From UBA2108 sp002713215 (GTDB taxonomy: Bacteria; Bacteroidota; Bacteroidia; Flavobacteriales_G; Salibacteraceae): a stretch of DNA of 47,030 bases. Shown here one piece after another: positions 1-7,790 of the stretch. The first letter of the stretch is position 1, and every line of letters begins with the position of its first letter. The stretch spans positions 1 to 47,030 of the forward strand of contig CALAPY010000085.1 in assembly GCA_937891015.1 (NCBI GenBank), given 5' to 3'. The position numbers were made by a program, and so were the translations under genes. The notes under the pieces were generated by a model. The model was not told where the DNA came from, ran no database searches, and saw nothing but the letters and a program-made list of their open reading frames with translations.

Positions 1-1056
1 TCCAACCCTTCGTCTTAAAAAAAGATACCATTCAATTCCTAATCTAAGAATTAGGCCTACCATACCAAAAGTTCCAATAGTTTCACCCAGGGTGTTTGGA
101 ATTCGAATGGTCTTAGTTTCGTTTAAATCCAGATCGTAAAAAGCCCTAATAATGGCATCTCCCATGATCTTGATTTGTCCAATTCCGGCACCAAACCAGT
201 AATTCGATACCTCGGCAATTTGAGTCGCAAGAACAAAAGCATAGTAAGTTCTACCCTGGGCACTTGTGTCCTTGCCTGAATAGAGATCTCCAATACGTTC
301 AAACAAGGGGTTGGTTGGATAAAAAATTATTAATGCCAGGAGTGTGAAAATGGATACGACAACCAGGCCAGAGAACATATAAAAGACCCTTCTTTTGGTG
401 ATAAATGATTTGAAATTCAATGCAACAACCATTACCAATGCCATTACCAGTGAAGCAATAACACCCAGCGAAAATGAAAAGACAAGCGGCGTGAGAATCA
501 TAACCAACAGGCCGGCAATTGTTCTTATTGAGTAAGGCTTTAGTAATACCCCAAGTAAGTAATAAACCACAAAAGGGACCATTAATGTAGCATAGTAAGA
601 AGGCTCATAGGTTAGAAGGCGAATTCTGGGAAACGAGGGCATATCAATGGTTAGGTTTTCAAAGGTCCAGAGCAATTCACTAAACGGGGTGAAGAAAATA
701 AGCAGAGCCAGTAATACAGCCATGAAGTTGAAAACCATCAAATGAGCAAAAACCTTTTCCAACCCCCTGTTGTTCTTTACCCACCAATAGAAGGCAAAGC
801 AAAAAATATAAACTGTGAAAAGAAGGATGGTGGATTTCGCATAATAAAAGTAATCTATCCCAATAAAAAAATGAATTATGGCCCACGGAGCCCAGGCAAC
901 GATAAAATAACCGATTACGTTTTTTTGCTTGTTTTTTAACAGCCAAAAATAGAATAGCGGTGTAAGCAAAATGGTGTACTGCATTCCCATGGGCAGAAGG
1001 AACCCATTAAAGAAAAAATAGATGATGGCAATTGGCAGAAACCTATCAAACTTCAT
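1..1056 (-). CDS. O-antigen polymerase/ligase-like membrane protein (partial)
   Basis: The reading frame stays open from an ATG at 1056 to the left edge, giving 352 codons without the C-terminus. The protein is almost entirely hydrophobic, with roughly nine or more membrane helices visible. A loop near residues 265-330 contains the string GRTYYAF, then WFGAGIGQIK and IPNTLGETIGTFG, which resembles the conserved periplasmic loop of Wzy/WaaL O-antigen polymerases and ligases. In that family the protein joins or polymerises undecaprenyl-linked polysaccharide on the periplasmic face. Its start overlaps the end of the upstream glycosyltransferase by 11 nt, so translation is probably coupled. Polymerase versus ligase cannot be decided here. 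The family call is fairly sure, the substrate unknown. Confidence 0.75.
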   Translation of the reverse strand, partial: MKFDRFLPIAIIYFFFNGFLLPMGMQYTILLTPLFYFWLLKNKQKNVIGYFIVAWAPWAIIHFFIGIDYFYYAKSTILLFTVYIFCFAFYWWVKNNRGLEKVFAHLMVFNFMAVLLALLIFFTPFSELLWTFENLTIDMPSFPRIRLLTYEPSYYATLMVPFVVYYLLGVLLKPYSIRTIAGLLVMILTPLVFSFSLGVIASLVMALVMVVALNFKSFITKRRVFYMFSGLVVVSIFTLLALIIFYPTNPLFERIGDLYSGKDTSAQGRTYYAFVLATQIAEVSNYWFGAGIGQIKIMGDAIIRAFYDLDLNETKTIRIPNTLGETIGTFGMVGLILRLGIEWYLFLRRRVG

Positions 1057-1855
1057 TTTTCCACTTACTTGAATTACTTCTCCAATTTGAAATTAAGGGC
1101 CCGAATCCCACTTTTTCAAGATTTTTAATCAGGAACAAGGTAGCGGTTTGTTTGAAGAACCAGATGTAGTTTTTTAAACTTCCTCCCAAAATTGCCTGCT
1201 TAACCTCAAAGGTCTCCTGGCAGCTGCGGTACCAGTTTGCATCACTTACTCCATCCAAAGACATGTTGGTTATGGTCTCATTCCAATGAAAAAATGAAGC
1301 TCCCGCACTTTTACTTTTAAGAATGAGGTCATAGTCCAGGGCAATTTTTCTCTCGGTGTTAAAACCGCCTTCCTGCAAAATTAAATCCCTACGCATAAAA
1401 GTTGCCGGATGATTTATGCTCATTTCGAGGTCCAGTTTTTCGTGATTTCCAATACGAGTTAGTTTTTCTGTTCCTTTCGACCAATATTTTATATTGCCAT
1501 GAACAATATCTGCCTTTGAGGCTATATTCTCAAATCTTTTTAAGACTCCGTCCTGTAACCAGTCATCCGCATTTAAGAAAAGTACATATTGGCCCGTTGC
1601 AAGTCCAACCCCCTTATTAAACGCTTCCGCAATGCTATTATCCGACTCACTGACCCAGCGCGTAACGGGCTCCTCAAATTTTTTAATGGTTGATAGGGTG
1701 CTGTCCGTTGAGGCGCCATCAATAATAACATATTCCATGTTTTCTTCAAGTTGGTCAACCACTGATTTGATGCAGCGTTCTATTGTTTTTTCACCGTTAA
1801 GAACAACGGTAATAATGCTCAACAGGGGTGTGGAATTTTGATTTTCCGGATTCAT
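1046..1855 (-). CDS. Family 2 glycosyltransferase
   Basis: A 269-aa GT-A fold glycosyltransferase. The N-terminus reads LLSIITVVLNGEKTIERCI, the usual first strand and helix of GT2 enzymes. DGASTDST at residues 46-53 and NADDW at 95-99 correspond to the nucleotide-sugar and metal-binding motifs. No membrane helix is obvious, so it probably works at the cytoplasmic face and adds a sugar to a lipid-linked glycan. It sits 25 nt after the Wzz-like gene and overlaps the polymerase gene, which fits a polysaccharide assembly operon. Its donor and acceptor sugars cannot be read from the sequence. Confidence 0.9.
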   Translation of the reverse strand: MNPENQNSTPLLSIITVVLNGEKTIERCIKSVVDQLEENMEYVIIDGASTDSTLSTIKKFEEPVTRWVSESDNSIAEAFNKGVGLATGQYVLFLNADDWLQDGVLKRFENIASKADIVHGNIKYWSKGTEKLTRIGNHEKLDLEMSINHPATFMRRDLILQEGGFNTERKIALDYDLILKSKSAGASFFHWNETITNMSLDGVSDANWYRSCQETFEVKQAILGGSLKNYIWFFKQTATLFLIKNLEKVGFGPLISNWRSNSSKWKNEV

Positions 1856-1880
1856 TCCTTACTGGGTGCAGGCTGTAGCC

Positions 1881-2786
1881 TTAAGCGGCACTGTGGTCTT
1901 TGCTTTCGACACGAATTCCTAGGATTAATCCTAATAGAAAGAAACCACCAGCAAAAAACAATATATGCCTTAATCTAGGGAAAATAGGCTTCTCACTGGG
2001 AGAAAACTCACTAATCATCTTTATCGATCTCAGTGTTTTCAATCGACTTTTTAAGGTTAAGTATTCGTCAAAAATGCGCTCACTTTCCTTATAAACTTCA
2101 ATGGGATTGATAGGTTCACCGTAGATAAAGCCATTTCCACCTGATCTTGGTTCAATGCTTTTGGCAACAATTCCTTTTAAACTATCCAGGCGTTGCAATT
2201 CAATTTCGTGTTTTTTAATCTTCGAGGTGATTTCTACCTCATCGCGTGAACGCAATTCCGTAGTAAGTGGTTGAAATTCCAGGTAATTAATAAGGGCTTC
2301 CTGTGCGTCATTTAAAACTTCCGGCGAGTAAGTTTCAATATAAATGAAGAAGGGTTTACCTTCAGCAACCGTATCCTCATTAGAGGGAACCTCAAAATTT
2401 TGATCGAGGTACAAGATGGCAGAAATCTCTTCCGCCTGTTCCTGAGAGATGTTTAAAGCAGTTTTTAAGTTGTTGTGTGATTTATCGACAGTAAGCCGGG
2501 TTAAAGACTCAATAATGTTTTTAGAGATTTGATTCGTAGTGTGATTTGCAATTAATTGTACCGAAGCTGAGTATTTTTTATCGGCTAGAAAGTAGACCCC
2601 TAATCCTGCAATTAGACCAATAAGAGTTACACCTAGTATAAGAATCCAGCGATTTACAAGGGCCGACACCACTAAATTGAAAAACCTTCCAATCTTTTGT
2701 AGCCCCCCCACAAACCAGGCAATTAGCGGTTCAAAATCTACTTCCTCGTTATCCGATTTGTTCTTAATAGAATCTTTGTTTTCCAT
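1881..2786 (-). CDS. Wzz-like polysaccharide chain-length determinant
   Basis: A 301-aa protein with a short acidic cytoplasmic N-terminus, one membrane helix at about residues 47-68, a long charged periplasmic region with coiled-coil character (around residues 195-265), and a second helix at about 272-294 rich in Gly and Phe. This two-helix layout is that of Wzz/PCP co-polymerases, which set polysaccharide chain length. It lacks the fused tyrosine-kinase domain of the larger Wzc type. It is the first gene of the minus-strand block. An exact TACATTTG -7 element lies 18 nt before the ATG. Confidence 0.8.
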   Translation of the reverse strand: MENKDSIKNKSDNEEVDFEPLIAWFVGGLQKIGRFFNLVVSALVNRWILILGVTLIGLIAGLGVYFLADKKYSASVQLIANHTTNQISKNIIESLTRLTVDKSHNNLKTALNISQEQAEEISAILYLDQNFEVPSNEDTVAEGKPFFIYIETYSPEVLNDAQEALINYLEFQPLTTELRSRDEVEITSKIKKHEIELQRLDSLKGIVAKSIEPRSGGNGFIYGEPINPIEVYKESERIFDEYLTLKSRLKTLRSIKMISEFSPSEKPIFPRLRHILFFAGGFFLLGLILGIRVESKDHSAA

Positions 2787-2803
2787 GGTGCTTAATGTGT
2801 AAG

Positions 2804-2811
2804 CAAATGTA
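2804..2811 (-). promoter_or_regulatory. -7 promoter element of the polysaccharide operon
   Basis: On the minus strand this reads TACATTTG, an exact match to the Bacteroidota -7 consensus TAnnTTTG. It is 18 nt upstream of the Wzz-like start codon, so the mRNA leader would be about 10 nt. No convincing -33 TTG was found at the expected spacing. Confidence 0.5.
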
Positions 2812-2870
2812 GTTTTTTACCAAGTTTATATTCTCATTGTGTAATTCTTACCTTGCAGTAAATTTTATTC

Positions 2871-3884
2871 ATGGGTTCACGTAGAAAATTCATAAAGAAA
2901 TTGGGGGTTACCCTTCCAGCACTTTCCATTCTGGGAGTGCAGGCTTGCGAAGCAGAAAAGGAAACGAAGGGAGCTGTCAGTGTATCAAAGAAGGCAATAA
3001 AACCTGTCGTAATTTCTACTTGGAAATTTGGTTTTCCCGCTAACGAAAAAGCCTGGGAAACACTGGAAAGTGGAGGTAGGGCTTTGGATGCGGTTGAGTC
3101 AGGAGTTCAGGTACCTGAAAGTGACCCAAATGTGAGTAGCGTTGGCTATGGTGGATTACCCGATAGGGATGGGAATGTGACCCTCGATTCCTGCATTATG
3201 GACGAATCAGGTAATGCTGGGTCAGTTGCCTTTTTGCAAGGAATTAAAAATCCCATTCGGGTAGCCAGGTTGGTCATGGAAAAAACTCCACATGTAATGT
3301 TGGTTGGAAAAGGAGCACAGGATTATGCACTTTCACAGGGCTTTAAGGTAGAAGATTTGTTAACCGAAAAAGCTCGTAAACGTTGGGAGAAATGGAAGAC
3401 TGATGCCAATTACCAGCCTGAAATTAACGTTGAAGATCACGATACCATTGGAATGGTTGCGTTGGATAAAAATGGGGATTTAAGCGGTGCCTGTACCACT
3501 TCTGGCCTTGCCTGGAAAATGCATGGTAGAGTAGGAGACTCACCAATAATTGGAGCAGCACTTTATGTAGATAATGAGGTTGGAGCTGCAACCGCTACCG
3601 GAAAAGGAGAAGCAGTGATAAAAACGGTCGGTGCGTTTTTAATTGTAGAGTTGATGAGACAGGGAAAATCTCCGCAAGAAGCCTGCGAAATAGCGATACA
3701 ACGAATCATTGATAAGAATCCGGGTTCCAAAAATTTCCAGGTGGGTTATTTGGCTTTAAATAAACAGGGTGAAACTGGGGCTTATTCTATTCAGAAGGGA
3801 TTTACCTACAATGAGTTTAACCCTGATAAAAAGGAACAAAACCAGGCCGAACATTATTACGAAACGGGTGTAAGAACGTATTGA
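2871..3884 (+). CDS. N4-(beta-N-acetylglucosaminyl)-L-asparaginase (glycosylasparaginase)
   Basis: A 337-aa Ntn-hydrolase. The self-cleavage and catalytic site is seen as HDTIG at residues 190-194, with Thr192 expected to become the new N-terminal nucleophile after autoproteolysis. The glycine-rich substrate pocket GACTTSG follows at 207-213 and TATGKGE at 241-247. The family splits the GlcNAc-Asn bond of N-glycopeptides. The N-terminus has a twin-arginine-like SRRKFIKK run, a hydrophobic stretch, and VQAC near residue 26, so it may be a Tat-exported, possibly lipid-anchored enzyme. It is divergent from the polysaccharide genes and has no obvious operon partner. Confidence 0.9.
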   Translation: MGSRRKFIKKLGVTLPALSILGVQACEAEKETKGAVSVSKKAIKPVVISTWKFGFPANEKAWETLESGGRALDAVESGVQVPESDPNVSSVGYGGLPDRDGNVTLDSCIMDESGNAGSVAFLQGIKNPIRVARLVMEKTPHVMLVGKGAQDYALSQGFKVEDLLTEKARKRWEKWKTDANYQPEINVEDHDTIGMVALDKNGDLSGACTTSGLAWKMHGRVGDSPIIGAALYVDNEVGAATATGKGEAVIKTVGAFLIVELMRQGKSPQEACEIAIQRIIDKNPGSKNFQVGYLALNKQGETGAYSIQKGFTYNEFNPDKKEQNQAEHYYETGVRTY

Positions 3885-3941
3885 GGTTTGTCCTTTCAAA
3901 TATCTCATCGCATGGATTAATATTCTTTTCATCTTTGCTCC

Positions 3942-4520
3942 ATGCCTCGCTCCAAGGAACAATTCGAAAAAATAAGGATTAGAACAAGAAACAAAATCCT
4001 TGCTAAATCCCTGGACCTATTTGCTACAAAAGGTTATGATAGTACTTCAGCTTCAGCCATTGCTGGAGCATGTGGTCTTTCTAAGAGCAGCTTATATCAC
4101 CACTTTGAAAGTAAGGAAAGAATATTGATAACCATTCTTGAAAATTCGTATTACGACTGGAAGGAAAAATATGGAGTAGCAGACCAATTTGATGAGCCCC
4201 GGCAAGAGTTAAAGAGAAGCGTTTTGGCATCGGTTCAAAGCATCAAGGAAAACCCTAAGTTCTACAAAATTCTTAGCGAACTGCAGGAGAAACTCCCTGA
4301 TACTGAGGAGATGCAAAAGTTAATTGCCAAAATAAGTTCAGAAAAAATGGCCGATTACGCTTCTCTTTTTAAAAAAATGGGATTTAAGGACCCATTGGAT
4401 GAGGTTTACTTTTTCGGAGCGACCCTGTCCGGGGCCATTCGAGCATATTTAATAATTGGAGAAAATTACCCGATTGACGAAATAGTAAATCGGCTACTTA
4501 AGAATTATGAAATCTTTTAA
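3942..4520 (+). CDS. TetR/AcrR family transcriptional regulator
   Basis: A 192-aa regulator. The N-terminal helix-turn-helix is clear: residues about 18-55 hold LDLFATKGYDSTSASAIA, then GLSKSSLYHHFESKE, the typical TetR DNA-binding signature. The C-terminal part is a variable ligand-binding helical domain whose effector cannot be predicted. A TAnnTTTG-like element with one mismatch (CATCTTTG) ends five bases before the ATG, suggesting a nearly leaderless mRNA. A perfect palindrome overlaps its stop codon and precedes the transport operon, which is the probable repression target. Confidence 0.92.
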   Translation: MPRSKEQFEKIRIRTRNKILAKSLDLFATKGYDSTSASAIAGACGLSKSSLYHHFESKERILITILENSYYDWKEKYGVADQFDEPRQELKRSVLASVQSIKENPKFYKILSELQEKLPDTEEMQKLIAKISSEKMADYASLFKKMGFKDPLDEVYFFGATLSGAIRAYLIIGENYPIDEIVNRLLKNYEIF

Positions 4521-4547
4521 CTGACCAATCGGTCAGTTAAAAGATTA
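4512..4547 (+). promoter_or_regulatory. TetR-type operator (perfect 16-bp inverted repeat)
   Basis: Two 16-base arms, 4512-4527 and 4532-4547, are exact reverse complements around the four-base spacer AATC. The core, ACTGACC-AATC-GGTCAGT, has the form common for TetR/AcrR operators. It overlaps the stop codon of the tetR gene and lies just upstream of the -7 element of the next operon, where a bound repressor would cover the -33 region. The hairpin has no T-run after it, so an operator is more likely than a terminator. Confidence 0.8.
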
Positions 4548-4554
4548 ATAGTTT

Positions 4555-4562
4555 AAATTTGC
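4555..4562 (+). promoter_or_regulatory. -7 promoter element of the Lol-like transport operon
   Basis: TAAATTTG matches the Bacteroidota TAnnTTTG consensus exactly. It begins eight bases after the right arm of the operator and lies 24 nt before the ATG at 4586. The expected -33 position falls inside the operator, which fits steric repression by the TetR protein. Confidence 0.6.
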
Positions 4563-4585
4563 ATCATAAAATAGACTAAAGGGCT

Positions 4586-5338
4586 ATGAAAACAGCAGCA
4601 GTATTAACGACCTTATTAATAATTGGATTTTATTCGGCCACTGGGCAGGACCTTACGGCCAAACAAATTGTAGAAAAAGCCAACAATTTAACGCTTGGAA
4701 AATCTGCTAAAGGAGAAATGGAAATGACCATTCAGCGTCCATCCTGGAGTCGTACTATAACCATGAAATCCTGGAGCCTGGGGAGGGAGTTTTCCATGAT
4801 ATACATTACCGGGCCAGCTCGGGATAAAGGACAGGTGTTTTTAAAGCGCAAAACCGAAATGTGGAACTGGATGCCCACCGTATCTCGTATGATGAAAATT
4901 CCAAGCAGCATGATGGGACAAAGTTGGATGGGGTCTGATTTTACCAACGACGATCTGGTACGGATGAACTCCATTGTGGAAGACTACAACCACAAAATTG
5001 TAGGAGAAGAAACCATTGGAGGCTACCCCTGTTACAAGGTGGAATTGATCCCAAAAGAAGATGCCGCTGTAGTTTGGGGAAAGCTGGAAATGTGGATAGC
5101 CAAGGGGGAGTGGTATACCCTAAAACAAACAAGTTATGATGAAGATATGATTCTGGTGAACACTATGACAGCCTCAGATATCAAACAAATGGGAAATCGA
5201 AAATTGCCAGCCAGGATGGAACTAATTCCTGCAGATAAAGAAAACCAGAAAACCATTTTTGTAACGAAATGGCAGGAGTTTGATATTGATATCGATGAAA
5301 CATTCTTCTCTCAACAGAACATGAAACGCGTTCGTTAA
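4586..5338 (+). CDS. LolA-like outer-membrane lipoprotein-sorting protein
   Basis: A 250-aa exported protein with a signal peptide in residues 1-20 (hydrophobic core VLTTLLIIGF, ending ATGQ). The mature part has the LolA/LppX-type fold signature: a basic aromatic stretch around LKRKTEMWNWMP, then SRMMKIP, and SWMGSDFTNDDL near residues 112-123, typical of the LolA-like family linked to RND or FtsX-type transporters. Such proteins carry lipids or lipoproteins across the periplasm. It is the first gene of a six-gene operon and shares a TAATG stop-start overlap with the next permease. Cargo is unknown. Confidence 0.82.
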   Translation: MKTAAVLTTLLIIGFYSATGQDLTAKQIVEKANNLTLGKSAKGEMEMTIQRPSWSRTITMKSWSLGREFSMIYITGPARDKGQVFLKRKTEMWNWMPTVSRMMKIPSSMMGQSWMGSDFTNDDLVRMNSIVEDYNHKIVGEETIGGYPCYKVELIPKEDAAVVWGKLEMWIAKGEWYTLKQTSYDEDMILVNTMTASDIKQMGNRKLPARMELIPADKENQKTIFVTKWQEFDIDIDETFFSQQNMKRVR

Positions 5339-6567
5339 TGCGAGCCTATTTCAAATTGGCCTGGCGAAACCTTTGGCGCAATCGCCGAAGAACCTTGATA
5401 ACCATATCAAGTATCTGTTTTGCTATGTTCTTTGGCTTAATGATGAAGTCAATGATCACGGGTACTTATGCCAATTTGGACAACGCCATGATTAAAAGCT
5501 CAACCGGCTACCTCCAAATTCAAAACCCAAAGTACTGGGACGATAAGAACATAGACAATTCGCTTGACCTGAATGGTAGCGACATAATGGAAGTGGTAAA
5601 TTCCACACCCGGAATTGGAACCAAAGTTCCGAAGCTGGATTATTTTGCCCTGGCTTCAACCGGTAATATAACCAAGGGAGTGGCCATTATTGGAACCGAT
5701 GCTTCGGTAGAAAAGGAGATGTCCAACATGGATACTAAGGTATTGCAGGGGCAATATTTTTCAGGAAAAGCAGGAGCCGCAATGGTTCCGAAAAACCTGG
5801 CTGAATATCTTGAACTGGAGGTTGGAGATACATTTGTACTGTTTGGGCAAGGATATCATGGCGTAACGGCAGCCGGTAAGTTTTGGGCCGAAGGAATAAT
5901 CGACTTACGAATTCCAATGATGAATAATACCCTTATTTATATCCAATTAGAAGATGCCCAGTTCCTGTTTGGTGCAGAAGGACGCTTGACCCATTTGTCT
6001 ATTATGATTGATGACCCCAACGAGTTGTATGCTATTCAAGAGGAGCTTACATCAAAAATTGATGCATCGAATTATAGGGTCATGAATTGGAAAGAAATGA
6101 ATGCCGATTATGTACAAATGGCGAGCAGCAAAGACGTTTCGTCCGGGATTATGATCGGTATACTCTATCTAATTGTTGGATTTGGAATCTTTGGCACCCT
6201 ATTTATGATGACCTTGGAAAGGCGAAGGGAGTTTTCAGTAATGATTTCCATAGGAATGAAACGGTTTAAACTTTCCATTGTGGTATTCATCGAAAGCCTT
6301 TTGCTTGGTATGGTAGGAGGGTTAGCTGGAATTGGTTTGAGCTTACCCTTGTTGGCTTACCTTCATAAACATCCCATTCCACTTTCAGGTGATATAGCAA
6401 CTATGTATGAAGCTTATGGTGTAGAACCTGAGTATCATTTCGCTTTTGCAGCGGATTTTATTATCAATCAATTTTTGGTCATTTTTATATTGTGTGTTGT
6501 GCTTTCTATAGTTCCAATCATAAGTGTAAACAGACTCAATTTTGTTAATGCATTAAGGGGTAGGTAG
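5338..6567 (+). CDS. FtsX/LolE-type ABC transporter permease 1
   Basis: A 409-aa permease beginning with the positive-inside run AWRNLWRNRRRTL, followed by one membrane helix, a large periplasmic domain (about residues 45-270) and three C-terminal helices. The cytoplasmic loop ERRREFSVMISIGMKR near residue 295 is the usual coupling-helix region of FtsX-like permeases that pair with LolD/MacB-type ATPases. The periplasmic domain contains FGQGYHGVTAAGK, shared almost exactly with the next permease. It overlaps the upstream LolA-like stop codon by one base. Part of the TetR-controlled operon. Confidence 0.9.
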   Translation: MRAYFKLAWRNLWRNRRRTLITISSICFAMFFGLMMKSMITGTYANLDNAMIKSSTGYLQIQNPKYWDDKNIDNSLDLNGSDIMEVVNSTPGIGTKVPKLDYFALASTGNITKGVAIIGTDASVEKEMSNMDTKVLQGQYFSGKAGAAMVPKNLAEYLELEVGDTFVLFGQGYHGVTAAGKFWAEGIIDLRIPMMNNTLIYIQLEDAQFLFGAEGRLTHLSIMIDDPNELYAIQEELTSKIDASNYRVMNWKEMNADYVQMASSKDVSSGIMIGILYLIVGFGIFGTLFMMTLERRREFSVMISIGMKRFKLSIVVFIESLLLGMVGGLAGIGLSLPLLAYLHKHPIPLSGDIATMYEAYGVEPEYHFAFAADFIINQFLVIFILCVVLSIVPIISVNRLNFVNALRGR

Positions 6568-6568
6568 T

Positions 6569-7789
6569 ATGTTGATTAAACTGGCATGGCGAAATTTATG
6601 GCGTAATAAGCGAAGAACCTTTCTTACCGTTTCCAGTATTGCATTTGCCGTGCTCATTGCTGTTGTCATGCGCGGTTTTCAGCTGGGTACCTACGACAAC
6701 ATGATTGAAGGAACCTTAAAGGCTACCTCCGGTCATATTCAAATCCAACATAAGGATTGGTATGATGACATGACCATTGATCGCATATTTGATTATACCG
6801 ATGAGGTAAAAGAGATTGTCGCTAGCGATCCGGATGTAACTGCTTTCTTTCCACGGTTTCAAAATTTTGCCCTGGTTTCAAGCGGAGTGCATACCAAAGG
6901 AGTTCCGGTATTTGGAATTCTTCCAAAGTTGGAAACACAAGCTACGGCGCTTAACGAATTATTGGTTGATGGCGACTACCTGGAAGACAATGACAGCGGA
7001 GTTCTGATATCCAAGGAGCTTTCTAAATTTTTGAATACTCAATTGGGAGACAGTATAGTATTGTTTGGCCAGGGATATCATGGAGTTACGGCCGTTGGAA
7101 AGTACAGGATAAAAGGGGTCTTTGATTACACTTTCTCCACATTGGGGAATGCAGTGGTTTATATGACTTTGCCTCAAGCTCAGGAGTTGTACGGAGCCTA
7201 TGGAAAGATCTCCACCTTAAGTATTAATCTAAAAGATAAGGACCTGGCTAAAAAGGTGAGAAAGAGGTTTGATGAAAAGTTAAGTGGAACCGAATTGATT
7301 GCCATGAAATGGGAAAAACTGAATAAGGCACTTCTGGAAAATATACAGGCCGATAGTGTTGGAGGTTTAATCATGATTTCCGTTTTGTACATGGTTATTG
7401 GGTTTGGGATTTTTGGAACTTTATTGATGATGGCAGCCGAAAGGCGAAGGGAATTTTCCATCATTAATTCCATTGGAATGAAACGAAGCAAGGTAATGGC
7501 TCTGGTGGGAATGGAAACCGTGTTTTTGGCATGTGTTGCTGTATTAGCAGGTATGGTGGTATCCATTCCAATTAAGGTCTATTTTTTCTTTAATCCCATT
7601 CATTTCACAGGAGAGATTGCCGACATGTATGCACAATACAACATTGAGCCAGTAATGATTATGTCAGGTGAACTGGGTTATGTTTATGATCAGGCTTTTG
7701 TTGTTTTAATTCTGAGTTTGGTGTCCTTGTTAGCACCACTCAATTTGATCAAAAATTTGAATGTTGTCGATTCTTTAAGAGGGAGGTAA
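6569..7789 (+). CDS. FtsX/LolE-type ABC transporter permease 2
   Basis: A 406-aa paralogue of the preceding permease, one base after its stop. It keeps the same order: AWRNLWRNKRRTF start, first helix, periplasmic domain with FGQGYHGVTAVGK, then the AAERRREFSIINSIGMKRSK coupling loop and C-terminal helices. High similarity along the whole length indicates tandem duplication. Two related permeases would allow a heterodimeric channel like LolC-LolE. The C-terminal extracellular loop (FTGEIADMYAQYNIEP) also matches its neighbour (LSGDIATMYEAYGVEP). Confidence 0.9.
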   Translation: MLIKLAWRNLWRNKRRTFLTVSSIAFAVLIAVVMRGFQLGTYDNMIEGTLKATSGHIQIQHKDWYDDMTIDRIFDYTDEVKEIVASDPDVTAFFPRFQNFALVSSGVHTKGVPVFGILPKLETQATALNELLVDGDYLEDNDSGVLISKELSKFLNTQLGDSIVLFGQGYHGVTAVGKYRIKGVFDYTFSTLGNAVVYMTLPQAQELYGAYGKISTLSINLKDKDLAKKVRKRFDEKLSGTELIAMKWEKLNKALLENIQADSVGGLIMISVLYMVIGFGIFGTLLMMAAERRREFSIINSIGMKRSKVMALVGMETVFLACVAVLAGMVVSIPIKVYFFFNPIHFTGEIADMYAQYNIEPVMIMSGELGYVYDQAFVVLILSLVSLLAPLNLIKNLNVVDSLRGR

Positions 7790-7790
7790 T

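Noticed and set aside
1..2786. Full capsule or exopolysaccharide locus
   Set aside because: Only three genes are visible, and the block is cut by the window edge, so the type of polysaccharide cannot be named.
7198..7566. A 122-codon open frame on the minus strand
   Set aside because: It is antisense to permease 2, which has clear family motifs throughout; composition is not protein-like.
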